Source: Streptomyces netropsis (GTDB lineage: Bacteria > Actinomycetota > Actinomycetes > Streptomycetales > Streptomycetaceae). Taken from it: a DNA stretch of 64,000 bases. The DNA lies in contig NZ_JACHJG010000001.1 in the NCBI RefSeq assembly GCF_014203545.1, forward strand, positions 744,001 through 808,000, written 5' to 3'. The notes beneath the pieces were generated by a model. That model was not told where the DNA came from. It worked only from the letters and a program-made list of their open reading frames with translations, and ran no database searches. The translations under genes were made by a program, and so were the position numbers. Each line of letters opens with the position of its first letter. The first letter of the stretch is position 1. Shown here piece after piece: positions 8,284 to 17,127 of this stretch.

Positions 8284-9258
8284 GTGCGTATCGCAGTCAC
8301 CGGCTCCATCGCCACCGACCACCTGATGACATTCCCCGGCCGCTTCGCCGATCAGCTCGTGGCGGACCAGCTGCACACCGTCTCGCTGTCCTTCCTCGTC
8401 GACGAGCTCGACGTCCGCCGGGGCGGCGTCGGCCCCAACATCTGCTTCGGCATGGGCGTGCTCGGTCTGCGCCCGGTCCTGGTCGGCGCCGCCGGCCAGG
8501 ACTTCGCCGAGTACCGCGCCTGGCTCGACCGGCACGGCGTCGACACCGCGTCGGTGCGGATCTCCGAGGTCCTGCACACGGCCCGCTTCGTCTGCACGAC
8601 GGACACCGACCACAACCAGATCGCGTCGTTCTACACCGGCGCGATGAGCGAGGCCCGCCAGATCGAGCTGCACCCGGTCGCCGAGCGGGTCGGCGGCCTC
8701 GACCTCGTCCTGATCGGCGCGGACGACCCCGAGGCGATGCTGCGCCACACCGAGGAGTGCCGCACCCGCGCCATCCCCTTCGCGGCCGACCCCTCCCAGC
8801 AGCTCGCCCGCCTGGAGGGCGAGGACATCCGCCTGCTGATCGAGGGCGCCACGTACCTGTTCACCAACGAGTACGAGAAGGCCCTGATCGAGTCCAAGAC
8901 GGGCTGGACGGACGCCGAGATCCTCGCCAAGGTCGGCACCCGGGTCACCACCCTCGGCGCGCGCGGCGTCCGCATCGAGCGCACCGGTGAGCCGGCCATC
9001 GAGGTCGGCTGCGCGCAGGAGGAGGCCAAGGTCGACCCCACGGGCGTCGGCGACGCCTTCCGCGCGGGCTTCCTCGCGGGCCTGACCTGGGAGCTCCCCC
9101 TCGAGCGCGCCGCGCAGCTGGGCTGCATGCTCGCGACCCTCGTCATCGAGACCCTCGGCACCCAGGAGTACGAGCTGCGCCGCGGCCACTTCATGGAGCG
9201 CTTCGCCAAGGCGTACGGCGAGGCCGCAGCCGCCGAGGTCAAGGCCCACCTGGCCTAA
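8284..9258 (+). CDS. adoK: PfkB-family carbohydrate/nucleoside kinase, AdoK-like (probable adenosine kinase)
   Basis: A 324-residue ribokinase-fold kinase. It begins RIAVTGSIATDHLM, with RGGVGPN for substrate binding and DPTGVGDAFRAGF carrying the anion hole and catalytic Asp. Length and sequence closely match mycobacterial AdoK (adenosine kinase) as I remember it, including SIATDHLM, HTARF-CTTD, FAADPSQQLARL and GTQEY/W. Adenosine kinase converts adenosine to AMP in purine salvage. The GTG at 8284 is preceded by AGGGAG about 10 nt upstream. Substrate is inferred from homology; a generic sugar kinase remains possible. Confidence 0.85.
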   Translation: MRIAVTGSIATDHLMTFPGRFADQLVADQLHTVSLSFLVDELDVRRGGVGPNICFGMGVLGLRPVLVGAAGQDFAEYRAWLDRHGVDTASVRISEVLHTARFVCTTDTDHNQIASFYTGAMSEARQIELHPVAERVGGLDLVLIGADDPEAMLRHTEECRTRAIPFAADPSQQLARLEGEDIRLLIEGATYLFTNEYEKALIESKTGWTDAEILAKVGTRVTTLGARGVRIERTGEPAIEVGCAQEEAKVDPTGVGDAFRAGFLAGLTWELPLERAAQLGCMLATLVIETLGTQEYELRRGHFMERFAKAYGEAAAAEVKAHLA

Positions 9259-9281
9259 CCGGGGCTCCGCCCCGGACCCCG

Positions 9282-9329
9282 GTCCTCAAGCGCCGGACGG
9301 GCTTTCAAGCCCGTCCGGCGCTTGAGGAC
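9282..9329. terminator. CGCCGGACGGGCT-family stem-loop, 23-bp stem
   Basis: Arms 9282-9304 and 9307-9329 are perfect reverse complements separated by 2 nt. They are preceded by GGGGCTCCGCCCCGGACC, the second type of companion segment that recurs near other copies. A further inverted piece lies at 9340-9360. Confidence 0.75.
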
Positions 9330-9431
9330 GGAGCACAGCAGCCCGTCCGTCGCTCGAGGACGCGCCCGCAGGGCGCTCGCCGCCGCGGGCGGCAACGACG
9401 GCCCGCAGCCGAAGACCCGGCCGGCCACGCC

Positions 9432-10814
9432 CTAGACGCGACGCCGCACGACGTACGCCGCGCCCCGCTCCGCCGGGCGCTCGCCCACGTACTCCTGGCC
9501 CCGCATCCCGCACCACGCCGGGATGTCCAGCCGGGCCGCCTCGTCGTCGGACAGCACCGTCACCAGGCCGCCCACCGGCACGTCGCCGATGACCTTCGCC
9601 AGCTCGATCACCGGGATCGGGCACCGCTTGCCGAGCGCGTCCAGGACCAGCTCCGAGGCGCTCCCGGCCGAGGTCGTGGCCCCCGTCGGCGCACCCAACT
9701 GCTCCCGTACGGACGACACCGCCCGGGGGAGCACCTCCAGGAAGCGCTCGACGTCCTCCTCCGTCGTGCCCGTCGGCAGCGACACCCGGATGTTGCCCTC
9801 CGACAGCGCTCCCATCGCCCGCAGCACATGGCTCGGGGTCAGTGTGCTGGAGGTGCAGGAGGACCCGGAGGAGACCGAGAACCCGGCCCGGTCCAGGGCG
9901 TGCAGCAGGGTCTCACCGTCGACATACAGACACGAGAAGGTGACCAGATGCGGCAGTCGCCGCTCCGGGTCGCCGACGACCTCCACATCCGGTACGAGCT
10001 GGGGCACCCGCTCCCGGATCCGGTCCACCAGCCCCCGCAGCCGGGCCCCTTCGGCCGCCGCCTCCTGTCGTACGGCCCGCAGCGACGCGGCCGCCGCGAC
10101 GATCGCGGGCAGGTTCGGGAAGCCGGGCGCCCGGCCCGACTCCCGCTCGTCCGCCGGGCCTTGGGCCGCGAACCGCACGCCCTTGCGCACGGCCAGCAGG
10201 CCCACGCCCGACGGTCCGCCCCACTTGTGCGCGCTCGCCGTCAGCAGGGACCAGCCGTCGGCGACCGGACCCCAGCCGAGCGACTGGGCGGCGTCCACGA
10301 GCAGCGGCACCCCCGCCGCCCGGCAGGCCTCGGCCACCTCGGCCACCGGCTGCTCCGTGCCCACCTCGTGGTTGGCCGACTGCAGCGCGGCCAGCGCGGT
10401 GTCCGGGCGCAGCGCCGCCGCGAACGCGCCGGCCTCGACCCGGCCGGTACGGTCCACCGGGACCTCGGTAACGGCCCCGCCCGCCGCCTGAAGCGCCGCG
10501 GCGCTCTGCAGGACGGCGGAGTGCTCGACGGCGGACACCGTCAGATGACGGCCGACGCGCCGACGGCCCGCGAGGGCGCCGGCGATCCCGTCGTGCAGGG
10601 CGCGGGTACCCGATGGGGTGAAGACGAGCTCGTCGGCCCGGCACCCCACCGCCTCCGCCGCGGCCTCGCGCGCGGCGTCCAGCAACAGCCGGGCCCGGCG
10701 GCCCTCCCGGTAGAGCCGCGCCGGGTCGGCCCAGCCCTCGTCGAGGGCCGCGAGCAGGGCCTGACGGGCGACGGGGTGCAGGGGAGCGGCGGACGCGGTG
10801 TCGAAGTAGGGCAC
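9432..10814 (-). CDS. cysteine desulfurase fused to TusA-type sulfur carrier
   Basis: A 460-residue fusion. Residues 1-375 are a class V, NifS/IscS-like PLP enzyme: HLTVSAVEHSA, cofactor Asp D174 in LLVDAAQS, Schiff-base Lys K197 in TASAHKWGG, and a mobile-loop Cys C320 in SSGSSCTSSTLTPSH. Residues 388-460 are a TusA/SirA domain with the persulfide Cys C398 in GKRCPIP. The arrangement suggests direct transfer of cysteine sulfur from C320 to C398, then to an acceptor such as a tRNA or molybdopterin system (inference). GTG 10814 begins the conserved PYFDTASAAPLHP. Streptomyces homologues of this fusion are known; the acceptor is not obvious from neighbours (adoK, ctaC). Confidence 0.92.
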   Translation of the reverse strand: MPYFDTASAAPLHPVARQALLAALDEGWADPARLYREGRRARLLLDAAREAAAEAVGCRADELVFTPSGTRALHDGIAGALAGRRRVGRHLTVSAVEHSAVLQSAAALQAAGGAVTEVPVDRTGRVEAGAFAAALRPDTALAALQSANHEVGTEQPVAEVAEACRAAGVPLLVDAAQSLGWGPVADGWSLLTASAHKWGGPSGVGLLAVRKGVRFAAQGPADERESGRAPGFPNLPAIVAAAASLRAVRQEAAAEGARLRGLVDRIRERVPQLVPDVEVVGDPERRLPHLVTFSCLYVDGETLLHALDRAGFSVSSGSSCTSSTLTPSHVLRAMGALSEGNIRVSLPTGTTEEDVERFLEVLPRAVSSVREQLGAPTGATTSAGSASELVLDALGKRCPIPVIELAKVIGDVPVGGLVTVLSDDEAARLDIPAWCGMRGQEYVGERPAERGAAYVVRRRV

Positions 10815-11184
10815 GTGAGGAACGCTAACGCCCGGCGCGACCGGACGGGGCGCCGCCCGTCCGTGCCCTCGCGCGGCCGGGACGCCCGGCCCCCCGGAGG
10901 GCGGTGTCCGCGGGGACCGGGCCCGGTCGGCCCGCGAGCTCCCGTCGGCGACGCAGCCGCAGGTCGGGGCCGTCTGACGGTCCTCCAGATGGCCCACGGA
11001 GCCCTAGATTCCATCCCTTCGGGGTGCGACCCGGCGCGTTGGGCACCCTCCCCGCGCGACCCCAAATAGCGTCCAGTAGGGTTTGGTCCGCATAAACATC
11101 CAAACCCCTGCCCGCAGCGGGCCGGCGACCGACCCGAGACGGCCGCAGCCGGCCGCACGGGCGAGACTCTCGGGAAGGCGCTAC
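10815..11184. promoter_or_regulatory. intergenic region upstream of ctaC with -10 TAGGGT
   Basis: This 370-bp divergent region holds TAGGGT at 11077-11082 for ctaC, implying a leader of roughly 95 nt, and GGGAAGG at 11172-11178 as the ctaC ribosome binding site. I see no clear -35, riboswitch or operator in the rest. Several out-of-frame ORFs here are GC-driven. Confidence 0.45.
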
Positions 11185-12156
11185 GTGAGTCCCAACGGCT
11201 CCGACCGCTCGTCGCGGCGCCCGGTGCGGCGGAAGCTGCTGCAGGCGCTGGCCGCGGGCGCTGTCCTTGCGACCGCCACCGGTTGCACATCGAAGGACTT
11301 CCCCCGCCTCGGAATGCCCACTCCCGTCACGGAAGAGGCGCCGCGGATCCTCTCCCTGTGGCAGGGCTCCTGGGCCGCCGCCCTCGTGGTCGGCGTTCTG
11401 GTGTGGGGCCTGATCATCTGGAGCGTCATCTTCCACCGGCGCAGCCGAAGCAAGGTGGAGGTCCCCCCGCAGACCCGGTACAACATGCCCATCGAGGCGC
11501 TGTACACCGTGGTCCCGATCATCATCGTCTCGGTGCTCTTCTATTTCACCGCGCGCGATGAGAACAAGCTCCTGACCAACCCCGCGAAGCCGCAGCACGT
11601 CATCAACGTGGTCGGTTTCCAGTGGAGCTGGGCGTTCAACTACATGGAGAACGTCGACGGCAACGCCGCCACCCCGGCCAAGCCGCTCCGCGAGAACAAG
11701 GACCTGGACGCGATCCCCGACCGGTTCCTGAAGAAGGCACCGGCCGACGCCGAGGGCGTCTACGACGTCGGCGTCCCCGGCGACCGGAACCCGCAGACCG
11801 GCAACCCGGGCCCCACGCTGTGGCTGCCCAAGGGTGAGACGGTCCAGTTCATCCTGACCTCGCGGGACGTCGTCCACTCCTTCTGGGTGGTGCCGTTCCT
11901 GATGAAGCAGGACGTCCTCCCCGGGCACACCAACAGCTTCACGGTGACCCCGAACAAGGAGGGCACCTTCCTGGGCAAGTGCGCCGAGCTGTGCGGCCAG
12001 GACCACTCCCGCATGCTCTTCAACGTCAAGGTCGTCTCCCCGGAGCGCTACAAGGCGCACCTGGAGGAACTGGCGAAGAAGGGCCAGACCGGTTACCAGC
12101 CGGCGGGCATCGCGCAGACCCCTCACGCGAAGAACGCGGAGACCAAGAACCAGTGA
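11185..12156 (+). CDS. ctaC: cytochrome c oxidase subunit II (CuA subunit)
   Basis: CtaC accepts electrons from the bcc complex at the binuclear CuA centre and passes them to subunit I. The 323-residue protein has a basic N-terminus and a lipoprotein-like signal ending at C34 (TATGC). Two membrane helices follow (about 60-82 and 105-125), then a cupredoxin domain with the CuA ligands VVHSFWV and [15 protein letters not shown] 11185 follows GGGAAGG. Its last codons overlap the ctaD start (GTGA at 12153-12156), showing translational coupling in a ctaC-ctaD-ctaF operon. Confidence 0.97.
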   Translation: MSPNGSDRSSRRPVRRKLLQALAAGAVLATATGCTSKDFPRLGMPTPVTEEAPRILSLWQGSWAAALVVGVLVWGLIIWSVIFHRRSRSKVEVPPQTRYNMPIEALYTVVPIIIVSVLFYFTARDENKLLTNPAKPQHVINVVGFQWSWAFNYMENVDGNAATPAKPLRENKDLDAIPDRFLKKAPADAEGVYDVGVPGDRNPQTGNPGPTLWLPKGETVQFILTSRDVVHSFWVVPFLMKQDVLPGHTNSFTVTPNKEGTFLGKCAELCGQDHSRMLFNVKVVSPERYKAHLEELAKKGQTGYQPAGIAQTPHAKNAETKNQ

Positions 12157-13883
12157 GCATCCTCAACGAACCCCAGGGTGCCGCCGCCGCGACAGCCACG
12201 GCAGCACCGCCCGTACGCCAGAAGCAGCCCGGCAATCAGGTGATCAAGTGGCTCACCACCACTGACCACAAGACGATCGGCACGCTGTACCTGGTCACGT
12301 CGTTCGCGTTCTTCTGCATCGGCGGCGTGATGGCGCTCCTCATGCGCGCCGAACTCGCCCGTCCCGGCACGCAGATCATGTCGAACGAGCAGTTCAACCA
12401 GGCGTTCACGATGCACGGCACGATCATGCTGCTGATGTTCGCGACGCCGCTGTTCGCCGGATTCGCGAACTGGATCATGCCGCTGCAGATCGGCGCGCCC
12501 GATGTGGCGTTCCCGCGGCTGAACATGTTCGCGTACTGGCTGTACCTCTTCGGCTCGCTCATCGCGGTGGGCGGCTTCCTCACCCCGCAGGGTGCGGCCG
12601 ACTTCGGCTGGTTCGGTTACTCCCCGCTGTCGGACGCCGTCCACTCGCCGGGTGTCGGCGCCGACATGTGGATCATGGGTCTGGCCTTCTCCGGCTTCGG
12701 CACGATCCTCGGTTCGGTCAACTTCATCACCACGATCATCTGCATGCGCGCGCCCGGCATGACGATGTTCCGCATGCCGATCTTCACCTGGAACGTCCTG
12801 CTGACCGGTGTCCTGGTCCTGCTGGCCTTCCCGGTGCTGGCGGCCGCGCTGTTCGCCCTGGAGGCGGACCGCAAGTTCGGAGCCCAGATCTTCAACGCGG
12901 CCAACGGCGGCGTCCTGCTCTGGCAGCACCTCTTCTGGTTCTTCGGACACCCCGAGGTGTACATCATCGCGCTGCCGTTCTTCGGCATCATTTCCGAGGT
13001 CATCCCGGTCTTCTCCCGTAAGCCGATGTTCGGCTACATCGGTCTGATCGCCGCGACGATCTCGATCGCCGGTCTGTCGGTGACGGTGTGGGCGCACCAC
13101 ATGTACGTCACCGGTGGTGTGCTGTTGCCCTTCTTCTCCTTCATGACCTTCCTGATCGCGGTCCCGACCGGTGTGAAGTTCTTCAACTGGATCGGCACCA
13201 TGTGGAAGGGCTCGCTGTCCTTCGAGACCCCGATGCTGTGGGCCGTCGGCTTCCTGATCACCTTCACCTTCGGTGGTCTGACCGGCGTCATCCTGGCCTC
13301 GCCCCCGATGGACTTCCACGTCTCCGACTCGTACTTCGTGGTCGCGCACTTCCACTACGTCATCTTCGGCACCGTGGTGTTCGCGATGTTCTCCGGCTTC
13401 CACTTCTGGTGGCCGAAGTTCACGGGCAAGATGCTGGACGAGCGACTGGGCAAGATCACCTTCTGGACGCTGTTCGTGGGCTTCCACGGCACGTTCCTGG
13501 TGCAGCACTGGCTGGGTGCCGAGGGCATGCCGCGTCGCTACGCGGACTACCTCGCGGCCGACGGCTTCACCCTGCTGAACACCATCTCGACGATCAGCTC
13601 GTTCCTGCTCGGTCTGTCGATGCTGCCCTTCATGTACAACGTGTGGAAGACCGCGAAGTACGGCAAGAAGGTGGAGGTCGACGACCCGTGGGGTTACGGC
13701 CGTTCGCTGGAGTGGGCGACGTCCTGCCCGCCGCCGCGGCACAACTTCCTCACTCTGCCGCGGATCCGGTCCGAATCCCCGGCGTTCGACCTGCACCACC
13801 CGGAGATCGCGGCTCTCGAGCTCGAAGAGAACCTCTCCGCGGATGACAAGGCCCTCGCGGGTGGCAAGGAGGCCGGCAAGTGA
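12153..13883 (+). CDS. ctaD: cytochrome c oxidase subunit I (heme a/a3-CuB)
   Basis: This is the catalytic subunit reducing O2 to water and pumping protons. The 576-residue, 12-helix protein shows the low-spin heme ligands H88 (FTMHGT) and H401, and CuB ligands H266 (HPEVY, with the cross-linked Y270), H315 and H316. The heme a3 ligand is H399 ([10 protein letters not shown]). K- and D-channel segments look conserved. GTG 12153 overlaps the ctaC stop, and the stop overlaps the ctaF start (GTGA at 13880-13883). Confidence 0.98.
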   Translation: MSILNEPQGAAAATATAAPPVRQKQPGNQVIKWLTTTDHKTIGTLYLVTSFAFFCIGGVMALLMRAELARPGTQIMSNEQFNQAFTMHGTIMLLMFATPLFAGFANWIMPLQIGAPDVAFPRLNMFAYWLYLFGSLIAVGGFLTPQGAADFGWFGYSPLSDAVHSPGVGADMWIMGLAFSGFGTILGSVNFITTIICMRAPGMTMFRMPIFTWNVLLTGVLVLLAFPVLAAALFALEADRKFGAQIFNAANGGVLLWQHLFWFFGHPEVYIIALPFFGIISEVIPVFSRKPMFGYIGLIAATISIAGLSVTVWAHHMYVTGGVLLPFFSFMTFLIAVPTGVKFFNWIGTMWKGSLSFETPMLWAVGFLITFTFGGLTGVILASPPMDFHVSDSYFVVAHFHYVIFGTVVFAMFSGFHFWWPKFTGKMLDERLGKITFWTLFVGFHGTFLVQHWLGAEGMPRRYADYLAADGFTLLNTISTISSFLLGLSMLPFMYNVWKTAKYGKKVEVDDPWGYGRSLEWATSCPPPRHNFLTLPRIRSESPAFDLHHPEIAALELEENLSADDKALAGGKEAGK

Positions 13884-14278
13884 AGATCCAAGGCCGGATG
13901 TTCATCTGGCTCGCCGTCTTCATCCTCGCCATGGCGGTCGTCTATGGCGTGTGGTCGAAGGAGCCGGTCGGCACCACGGCGCTGTTCCTGTCCTTCGGTC
14001 TGAGCATCATGATCGGCTACTACCTGGCGTTCACCGCGCGCCGGGTGGACACCGGTGCCCAGGACGACAAGGACGCGGACGTCGCGGACGACGCCGGCGA
14101 GCTGGGCTTCTTCGCCCCGCACAGCTGGCAGCCGCTGTCCCTGGCCATCGGTGGCGCGATCGCCTTCCTGGGCGTCATCTTCGGCTGGTGGCTGATGTAC
14201 TTCGGAGCGCCGATCATCCTGATCGGTCTCTTCGGCTGGGTGTTCGAGTTCTACCGCGGCGCGGACCAGAACCAGTAG
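13880..14278 (+). CDS. ctaF: actinobacterial cytochrome c oxidase subunit IV
   Basis: A 132-residue membrane protein with about four hydrophobic helices: 7-25, 32-50, 85-103 and 105-125. It is the actinobacterial type subunit IV that associates with the aa3 oxidase of the bcc-aa3 supercomplex. It has no cofactor ligands of its own. GTG 13880 overlaps the ctaD stop codon, so expression is coupled. A strong terminator follows at 14301-14334. Confidence 0.95.
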   Translation: MKIQGRMFIWLAVFILAMAVVYGVWSKEPVGTTALFLSFGLSIMIGYYLAFTARRVDTGAQDDKDADVADDAGELGFFAPHSWQPLSLAIGGAIAFLGVIFGWWLMYFGAPIILIGLFGWVFEFYRGADQNQ

Positions 14279-14300
14279 GTTCACCGCGACCGTCGGCGAT

Positions 14301-14334
14301 CGGGCCCCGCACACCCTCCGGTGTGCGGGGCCCG
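14301..14334 (+). terminator. terminator of the ctaCDF operon
   Basis: CGGGCCCCGCACAC (14301-14314) and GTGTGCGGGGCCCG (14321-14334) are perfect 14-bp arms with a 6-nt loop, 23 nt past the ctaF stop. Confidence 0.85.
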
Positions 14335-14388
14335 ACGTGTATGCACCCGTTCGGAGTCACCCCGCGAGCCCCGGCTCGCGTTCCTCCC

Positions 14389-14394
14389 TACGGT
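14389..14394 (+). promoter_or_regulatory. -10 hexamer TACGGT, leaderless-type promoter
   Basis: TACGGT ends 7 nt before the ATG at 14402 and no ribosome binding site is visible, so a leaderless transcript is likely. Confidence 0.5.
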
Positions 14395-14401
14395 TGTGAC
14401 C

Positions 14402-15655
14402 ATGAGCCACTCACCTCGACGCCGCACGGTGCTCGCCTGCGCCCTGCTGGTGATTCCCGTGGCGCTGGGGGCCACCGCGTGCGGCGGCTCGTCCAACCCA
14501 CTGGCCGCCAAGCCCTACGACGCCACCCGGAACGTGGCCCTCACCAGCACCCGGGAAGGCAAGCCCGCCGACCCGAGCAAACCCCTGGAAGTACGGGCCG
14601 AACACGGTGACAAGATCACCGACGTCACCGCGACGGACGCCGCCGGGCGGTACGTCAAGGGCGAGCTGGCGGCCGACGGTTCCAGCTGGCACAGCACCGG
14701 CGCGCTGGCCGCCGGCGCGCACTACACCGTGCGCGTCAGCGTGGAGGACGAGGACGGGGCCCAGGGGCGCCGGACGATCGGCTTCGACACCAGTGCGGCC
14801 GACCGGCTGCTGCGCGTCGCCTTCGGCCCGCAGAAGGGCACCTACGGCGTCGGACAGCCCATCACCGCGGAGCTCAGCGCCCCCGTCCAGGATCCCGCCG
14901 CGCGGGCCGTCGTCGAGCGCACCCTGCGCGTCGACTCCACCCCCGCCGTCGAGGGCGCCTGGCACTGGGTGGACAACAGGACGCTGCACTACCGTCCGCG
15001 CGAGTACTGGCCCGCCCACGCCACCGTCGACGTGCGCTCCAACCTGAACGGCATCAAGGTGGGCGGCGGCCTCTACGGCGGCCCCTCCACACCCTTGAGG
15101 ATCACCACCGGCGACCGCATCGAGGCCGTCACGGACGCGAGCGCGCACTACATGACCGTGCTGCGCAACGGCCAGCAGATCCGGTCCATCCCGGTGACCA
15201 CCGGCAAGCCCGGCTACGCCACCCGCAACGGGGTCAAGGTGATCCTCGGCCGGGAATCCTTCGTACGGATGCGCGGCACCAGCATCGGCATCGCTGAGGG
15301 CAGTTCGGACTCCTACGACCTGCCGGTCTACTGGGCCACCCGGGTCACCTGGAGCGGCGAGTACGTGCACGCCGCCCCCTGGTCCGTGGGCTCGCAGGGG
15401 GCGGACAACGTCAGCCACGGCTGCACGGGGATGAGCACCGACAACGCCAAGTGGTTCTTCGACACCGTCAAGGTCGGCGACATCGTGAAGGTCATCGGCA
15501 GCGCGGGGGCGACCATGACGCCGTTCGACAACGGCTTCGGCGACTGGAACATGCCCTGGGAGGCCTGGCGCCAGGGCAGCGCCCTGGTGGCCGGGACCGG
15601 GAAGCCGGACGGGAGCAGCCCCGCCGATGCGGCCCGCCTGCGACCGAGGGTGTAG
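14402..15655 (+). CDS. lipoprotein L,D-transpeptidase (Ig-like plus YkuD domains)
   Basis: A 417-residue exported enzyme making 3-3 peptidoglycan cross-links. The signal peptide ends in a lipobox (LGATACGG). Two Ig-like LdtMt2-type domains follow at about 45-250: KPLEVRAEHGDKITDV and LLRVAFGPQKGTYGVGQPITAELS. The catalytic YkuD domain carries HAAPWS, then SHGCTGMS with the nucleophilic Cys. A Trp-rich tail (GDWNMPWEAWRQG) closes the domain, as in LdtMt2-class enzymes. It lies between the two respiratory operons but has its own promoter and a hairpin at 15665-15697. Confidence 0.93.
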   Translation: MSHSPRRRTVLACALLVIPVALGATACGGSSNPLAAKPYDATRNVALTSTREGKPADPSKPLEVRAEHGDKITDVTATDAAGRYVKGELAADGSSWHSTGALAAGAHYTVRVSVEDEDGAQGRRTIGFDTSAADRLLRVAFGPQKGTYGVGQPITAELSAPVQDPAARAVVERTLRVDSTPAVEGAWHWVDNRTLHYRPREYWPAHATVDVRSNLNGIKVGGGLYGGPSTPLRITTGDRIEAVTDASAHYMTVLRNGQQIRSIPVTTGKPGYATRNGVKVILGRESFVRMRGTSIGIAEGSSDSYDLPVYWATRVTWSGEYVHAAPWSVGSQGADNVSHGCTGMSTDNAKWFFDTVKVGDIVKVIGSAGATMTPFDNGFGDWNMPWEAWRQGSALVAGTGKPDGSSPADAARLRPRV

Positions 15656-15664
15656 GCGGCGACG

Positions 15665-15697
15665 GGCCGTGGCGGGCCCGCCGGGCCCGCCACGGCC
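15665..15697. terminator. bidirectional hairpin, 15-bp stem
   Basis: GGCCGTGGCGGGCCC at 15665-15679 pairs with GGGCCCGCCACGGCC at 15683-15697, between convergent genes. Confidence 0.8.
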
Positions 15698-15710
15698 GTC
15701 GGGAGTGCCG

Positions 15711-16112
15711 TCAGACCTCCACGGCCGGTCCGGTGCGCAGCAGCCCCGCCAGCGCGTCGGCGAACGCCACCGGGTCCACCGGGTGCGTCACCACCGCCTC
15801 CGCCCGGCTCCAGGTAGCCAGCCAGGCGTCCTGCGGGCGCCCGATGAGCAGCAGGACGGGCGGGCAGCGGAAGACCTCGTCCTTGAGCTGCCGGCAGACG
15901 CCCATGCCGCCGGCGGGGGCCGTCTCGCCGTCCAGCACGCACACGTCTACGTGGCGCTCCTCCAGGGTCGTGAGGACGGCGGGCAGGGTCGCGCATTCCA
16001 CGTACGTAACCGGCGGCACATCGGCCGCGGGACGCCGTCCCGCGGCCAGCCGCACCTGCTCCCGGGTGCCCGCGTTGTCGCTGTAGACCAGCACCGTGGC
16101 AGTCGGCTGCAT
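15711..16112 (-). CDS. degenerate receiver-domain protein (pseudo-response regulator)
   Basis: A stand-alone 133-residue receiver-like protein: YSDN with D12 in the acidic pocket, then VCVLDGETAPAGGMGVCRQLKDE with D61 at the acceptor site. The later Ser/Thr position reads LLLIGRP, and the catalytic Lys segment reads VVTHPVDP, so the conserved Thr and Lys are missing. Phosphorylation is therefore doubtful, and it may act by protein contact. There is no output domain. GGAGG stands 5 nt before the ATG. Four 12-bp tandem repeats lie directly upstream. Divergent neighbour is ctaE. Confidence 0.85.
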   Translation of the reverse strand: MQPTATVLVYSDNAGTREQVRLAAGRRPAADVPPVTYVECATLPAVLTTLEERHVDVCVLDGETAPAGGMGVCRQLKDEVFRCPPVLLLIGRPQDAWLATWSRAEAVVTHPVDPVAFADALAGLLRTGPAVEV

Positions 16113-16443
16113 CGTTCCTCCAGGCTCGTGAACAAGATCGTGAACAGTCTTGAGAACAGGCTCGTGAACAGAAGTGCGGACAAGCGTGCGGGCGGATTCA
16201 CGGGAACGGGCGCCGCCCAGCGGATGCTACTCCGCGAGCGCCGCGCCGGAGGAGGGGTCGGCATCGGGGAAGATCGGCCGGACACGCCGTCAGCACCGGT
16301 CGCGACGGGGGTCGTGAAGCCCTGCGGAACGCCTGCTTCCCCCCTTTGGGGGACGCTCGCAATGGGCCGTACGAGCAGGGCATACGCTCTTGACACACCG
16401 AACGGCACCCCCCGGAGTGAGCGCGAGATAAGCGACCGACATA
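16113..16443. promoter_or_regulatory. divergent intergenic region between receiver gene and ctaE
   Basis: Besides the tandem repeats, it carries TTGACA at 16390-16395 on the plus strand. A plausible -10 at the usual spacing is not clear; GATAAG near 16427 is too distant from it. No ribosome binding site precedes ctaE, so a promoter very close to the start is possible. Confidence 0.4.
16127..16174. repeat. four imperfect tandem 12-bp repeats (CGTGAACA-N4)
   Basis: CGTGAACA at 16127, 16139 and 16163 and TGAGAACA at 16151 form an exact 12-bp period, each followed by a variable tetranucleotide. They start 14 nt upstream of the receiver gene start on the minus strand. They could be iterated protein-binding sites, or a short repeat expanded by slippage. 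Confidence 0.75.
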
Positions 16444-16452
16444 ATGTCGGTC
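16434..16452. promoter_or_regulatory. perfect palindrome spanning the ctaE start codon
   Basis: GACCGACAT (16434-16442), A, ATGTCGGTC (16444-16452) is a 19-bp dyad whose right arm contains the ATG of ctaE. It could be an operator or an RNA hairpin hiding the start codon. Confidence 0.55.
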
Positions 16453-17064
16453 GTGGCGACAGCAACAGCAGTAGATACCGGGCACGCGCACCCCTCGGTC
16501 AACCGACCGAACCTCACCAGCGTCGGAACCATCATCTGGCTGAGTTCCGAGCTGATGTTCTTCGCGGCCCTCTTCGCGATGTACTTCACCCTGCGATCGG
16601 TGATGGGCCCCGACCACTGGAAGGAAATGGCGGACAGCCTGAACCTTCCGTTCTCGGCGACCAACACCACGATCCTGGTGCTCTCCTCCCTCACCTGCCA
16701 GCTCGGTGTGTTCGCCGCCGAGCGTGGCGACGTGAAGAAGTTGCGCACGTGGTTCGTGATCACCTTCGTGATGGGTGCCATCTTCATCGGCGGCCAGGTC
16801 TTCGAGTACACCGAACTGGTCAAGAAGGACGGGCTCTCGCTCTCCTCCGACCCGTACGGCTCGGTCTTCTACCTGACGACCGGCTTCCACGGCCTGCATG
16901 TGACGGGCGGTCTCATCGCCTTCCTGCTGGTCCTGGGCAGGACGTACGCGGCCAAGAGGTTCACCCACCACCAGGCGACGGCGGCCATCGTCGTGTCCTA
17001 CTACTGGCACTTCGTCGACGTGGTCTGGATCGGGCTCTTCGCCACGATCTACTTGATCAAGTAA
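16444..17064 (+). CDS. ctaE: cytochrome c oxidase subunit III
   Basis: A 206-residue, five-helix protein of the heme-copper oxidase subunit III family. It starts [25 protein letters not shown] and ends in [21 protein letters not shown], with the conserved Glu in FEYTEL and the GFHGLHV motif. It stabilises subunit I and lines the oxygen path. It is separated from ctaCDF and leads the ctaE-qcrCAB operon, as in mycobacteria. The start codon lies in a 19-bp palindrome and no Shine-Dalgarno sequence is seen. GTG 16453 is an alternative start. Confidence 0.97.
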   Translation: MSVVATATAVDTGHAHPSVNRPNLTSVGTIIWLSSELMFFAALFAMYFTLRSVMGPDHWKEMADSLNLPFSATNTTILVLSSLTCQLGVFAAERGDVKKLRTWFVITFVMGAIFIGGQVFEYTELVKKDGLSLSSDPYGSVFYLTTGFHGLHVTGGLIAFLLVLGRTYAAKRFTHHQATAAIVVSYYWHFVDVVWIGLFATIYLIK

Positions 17065-17127
17065 TCGGTCCCGCACCGGACCAACAGTCCAGCATCGACG
17101 CAGAAGATCCTGACACCGGGGTAATCC

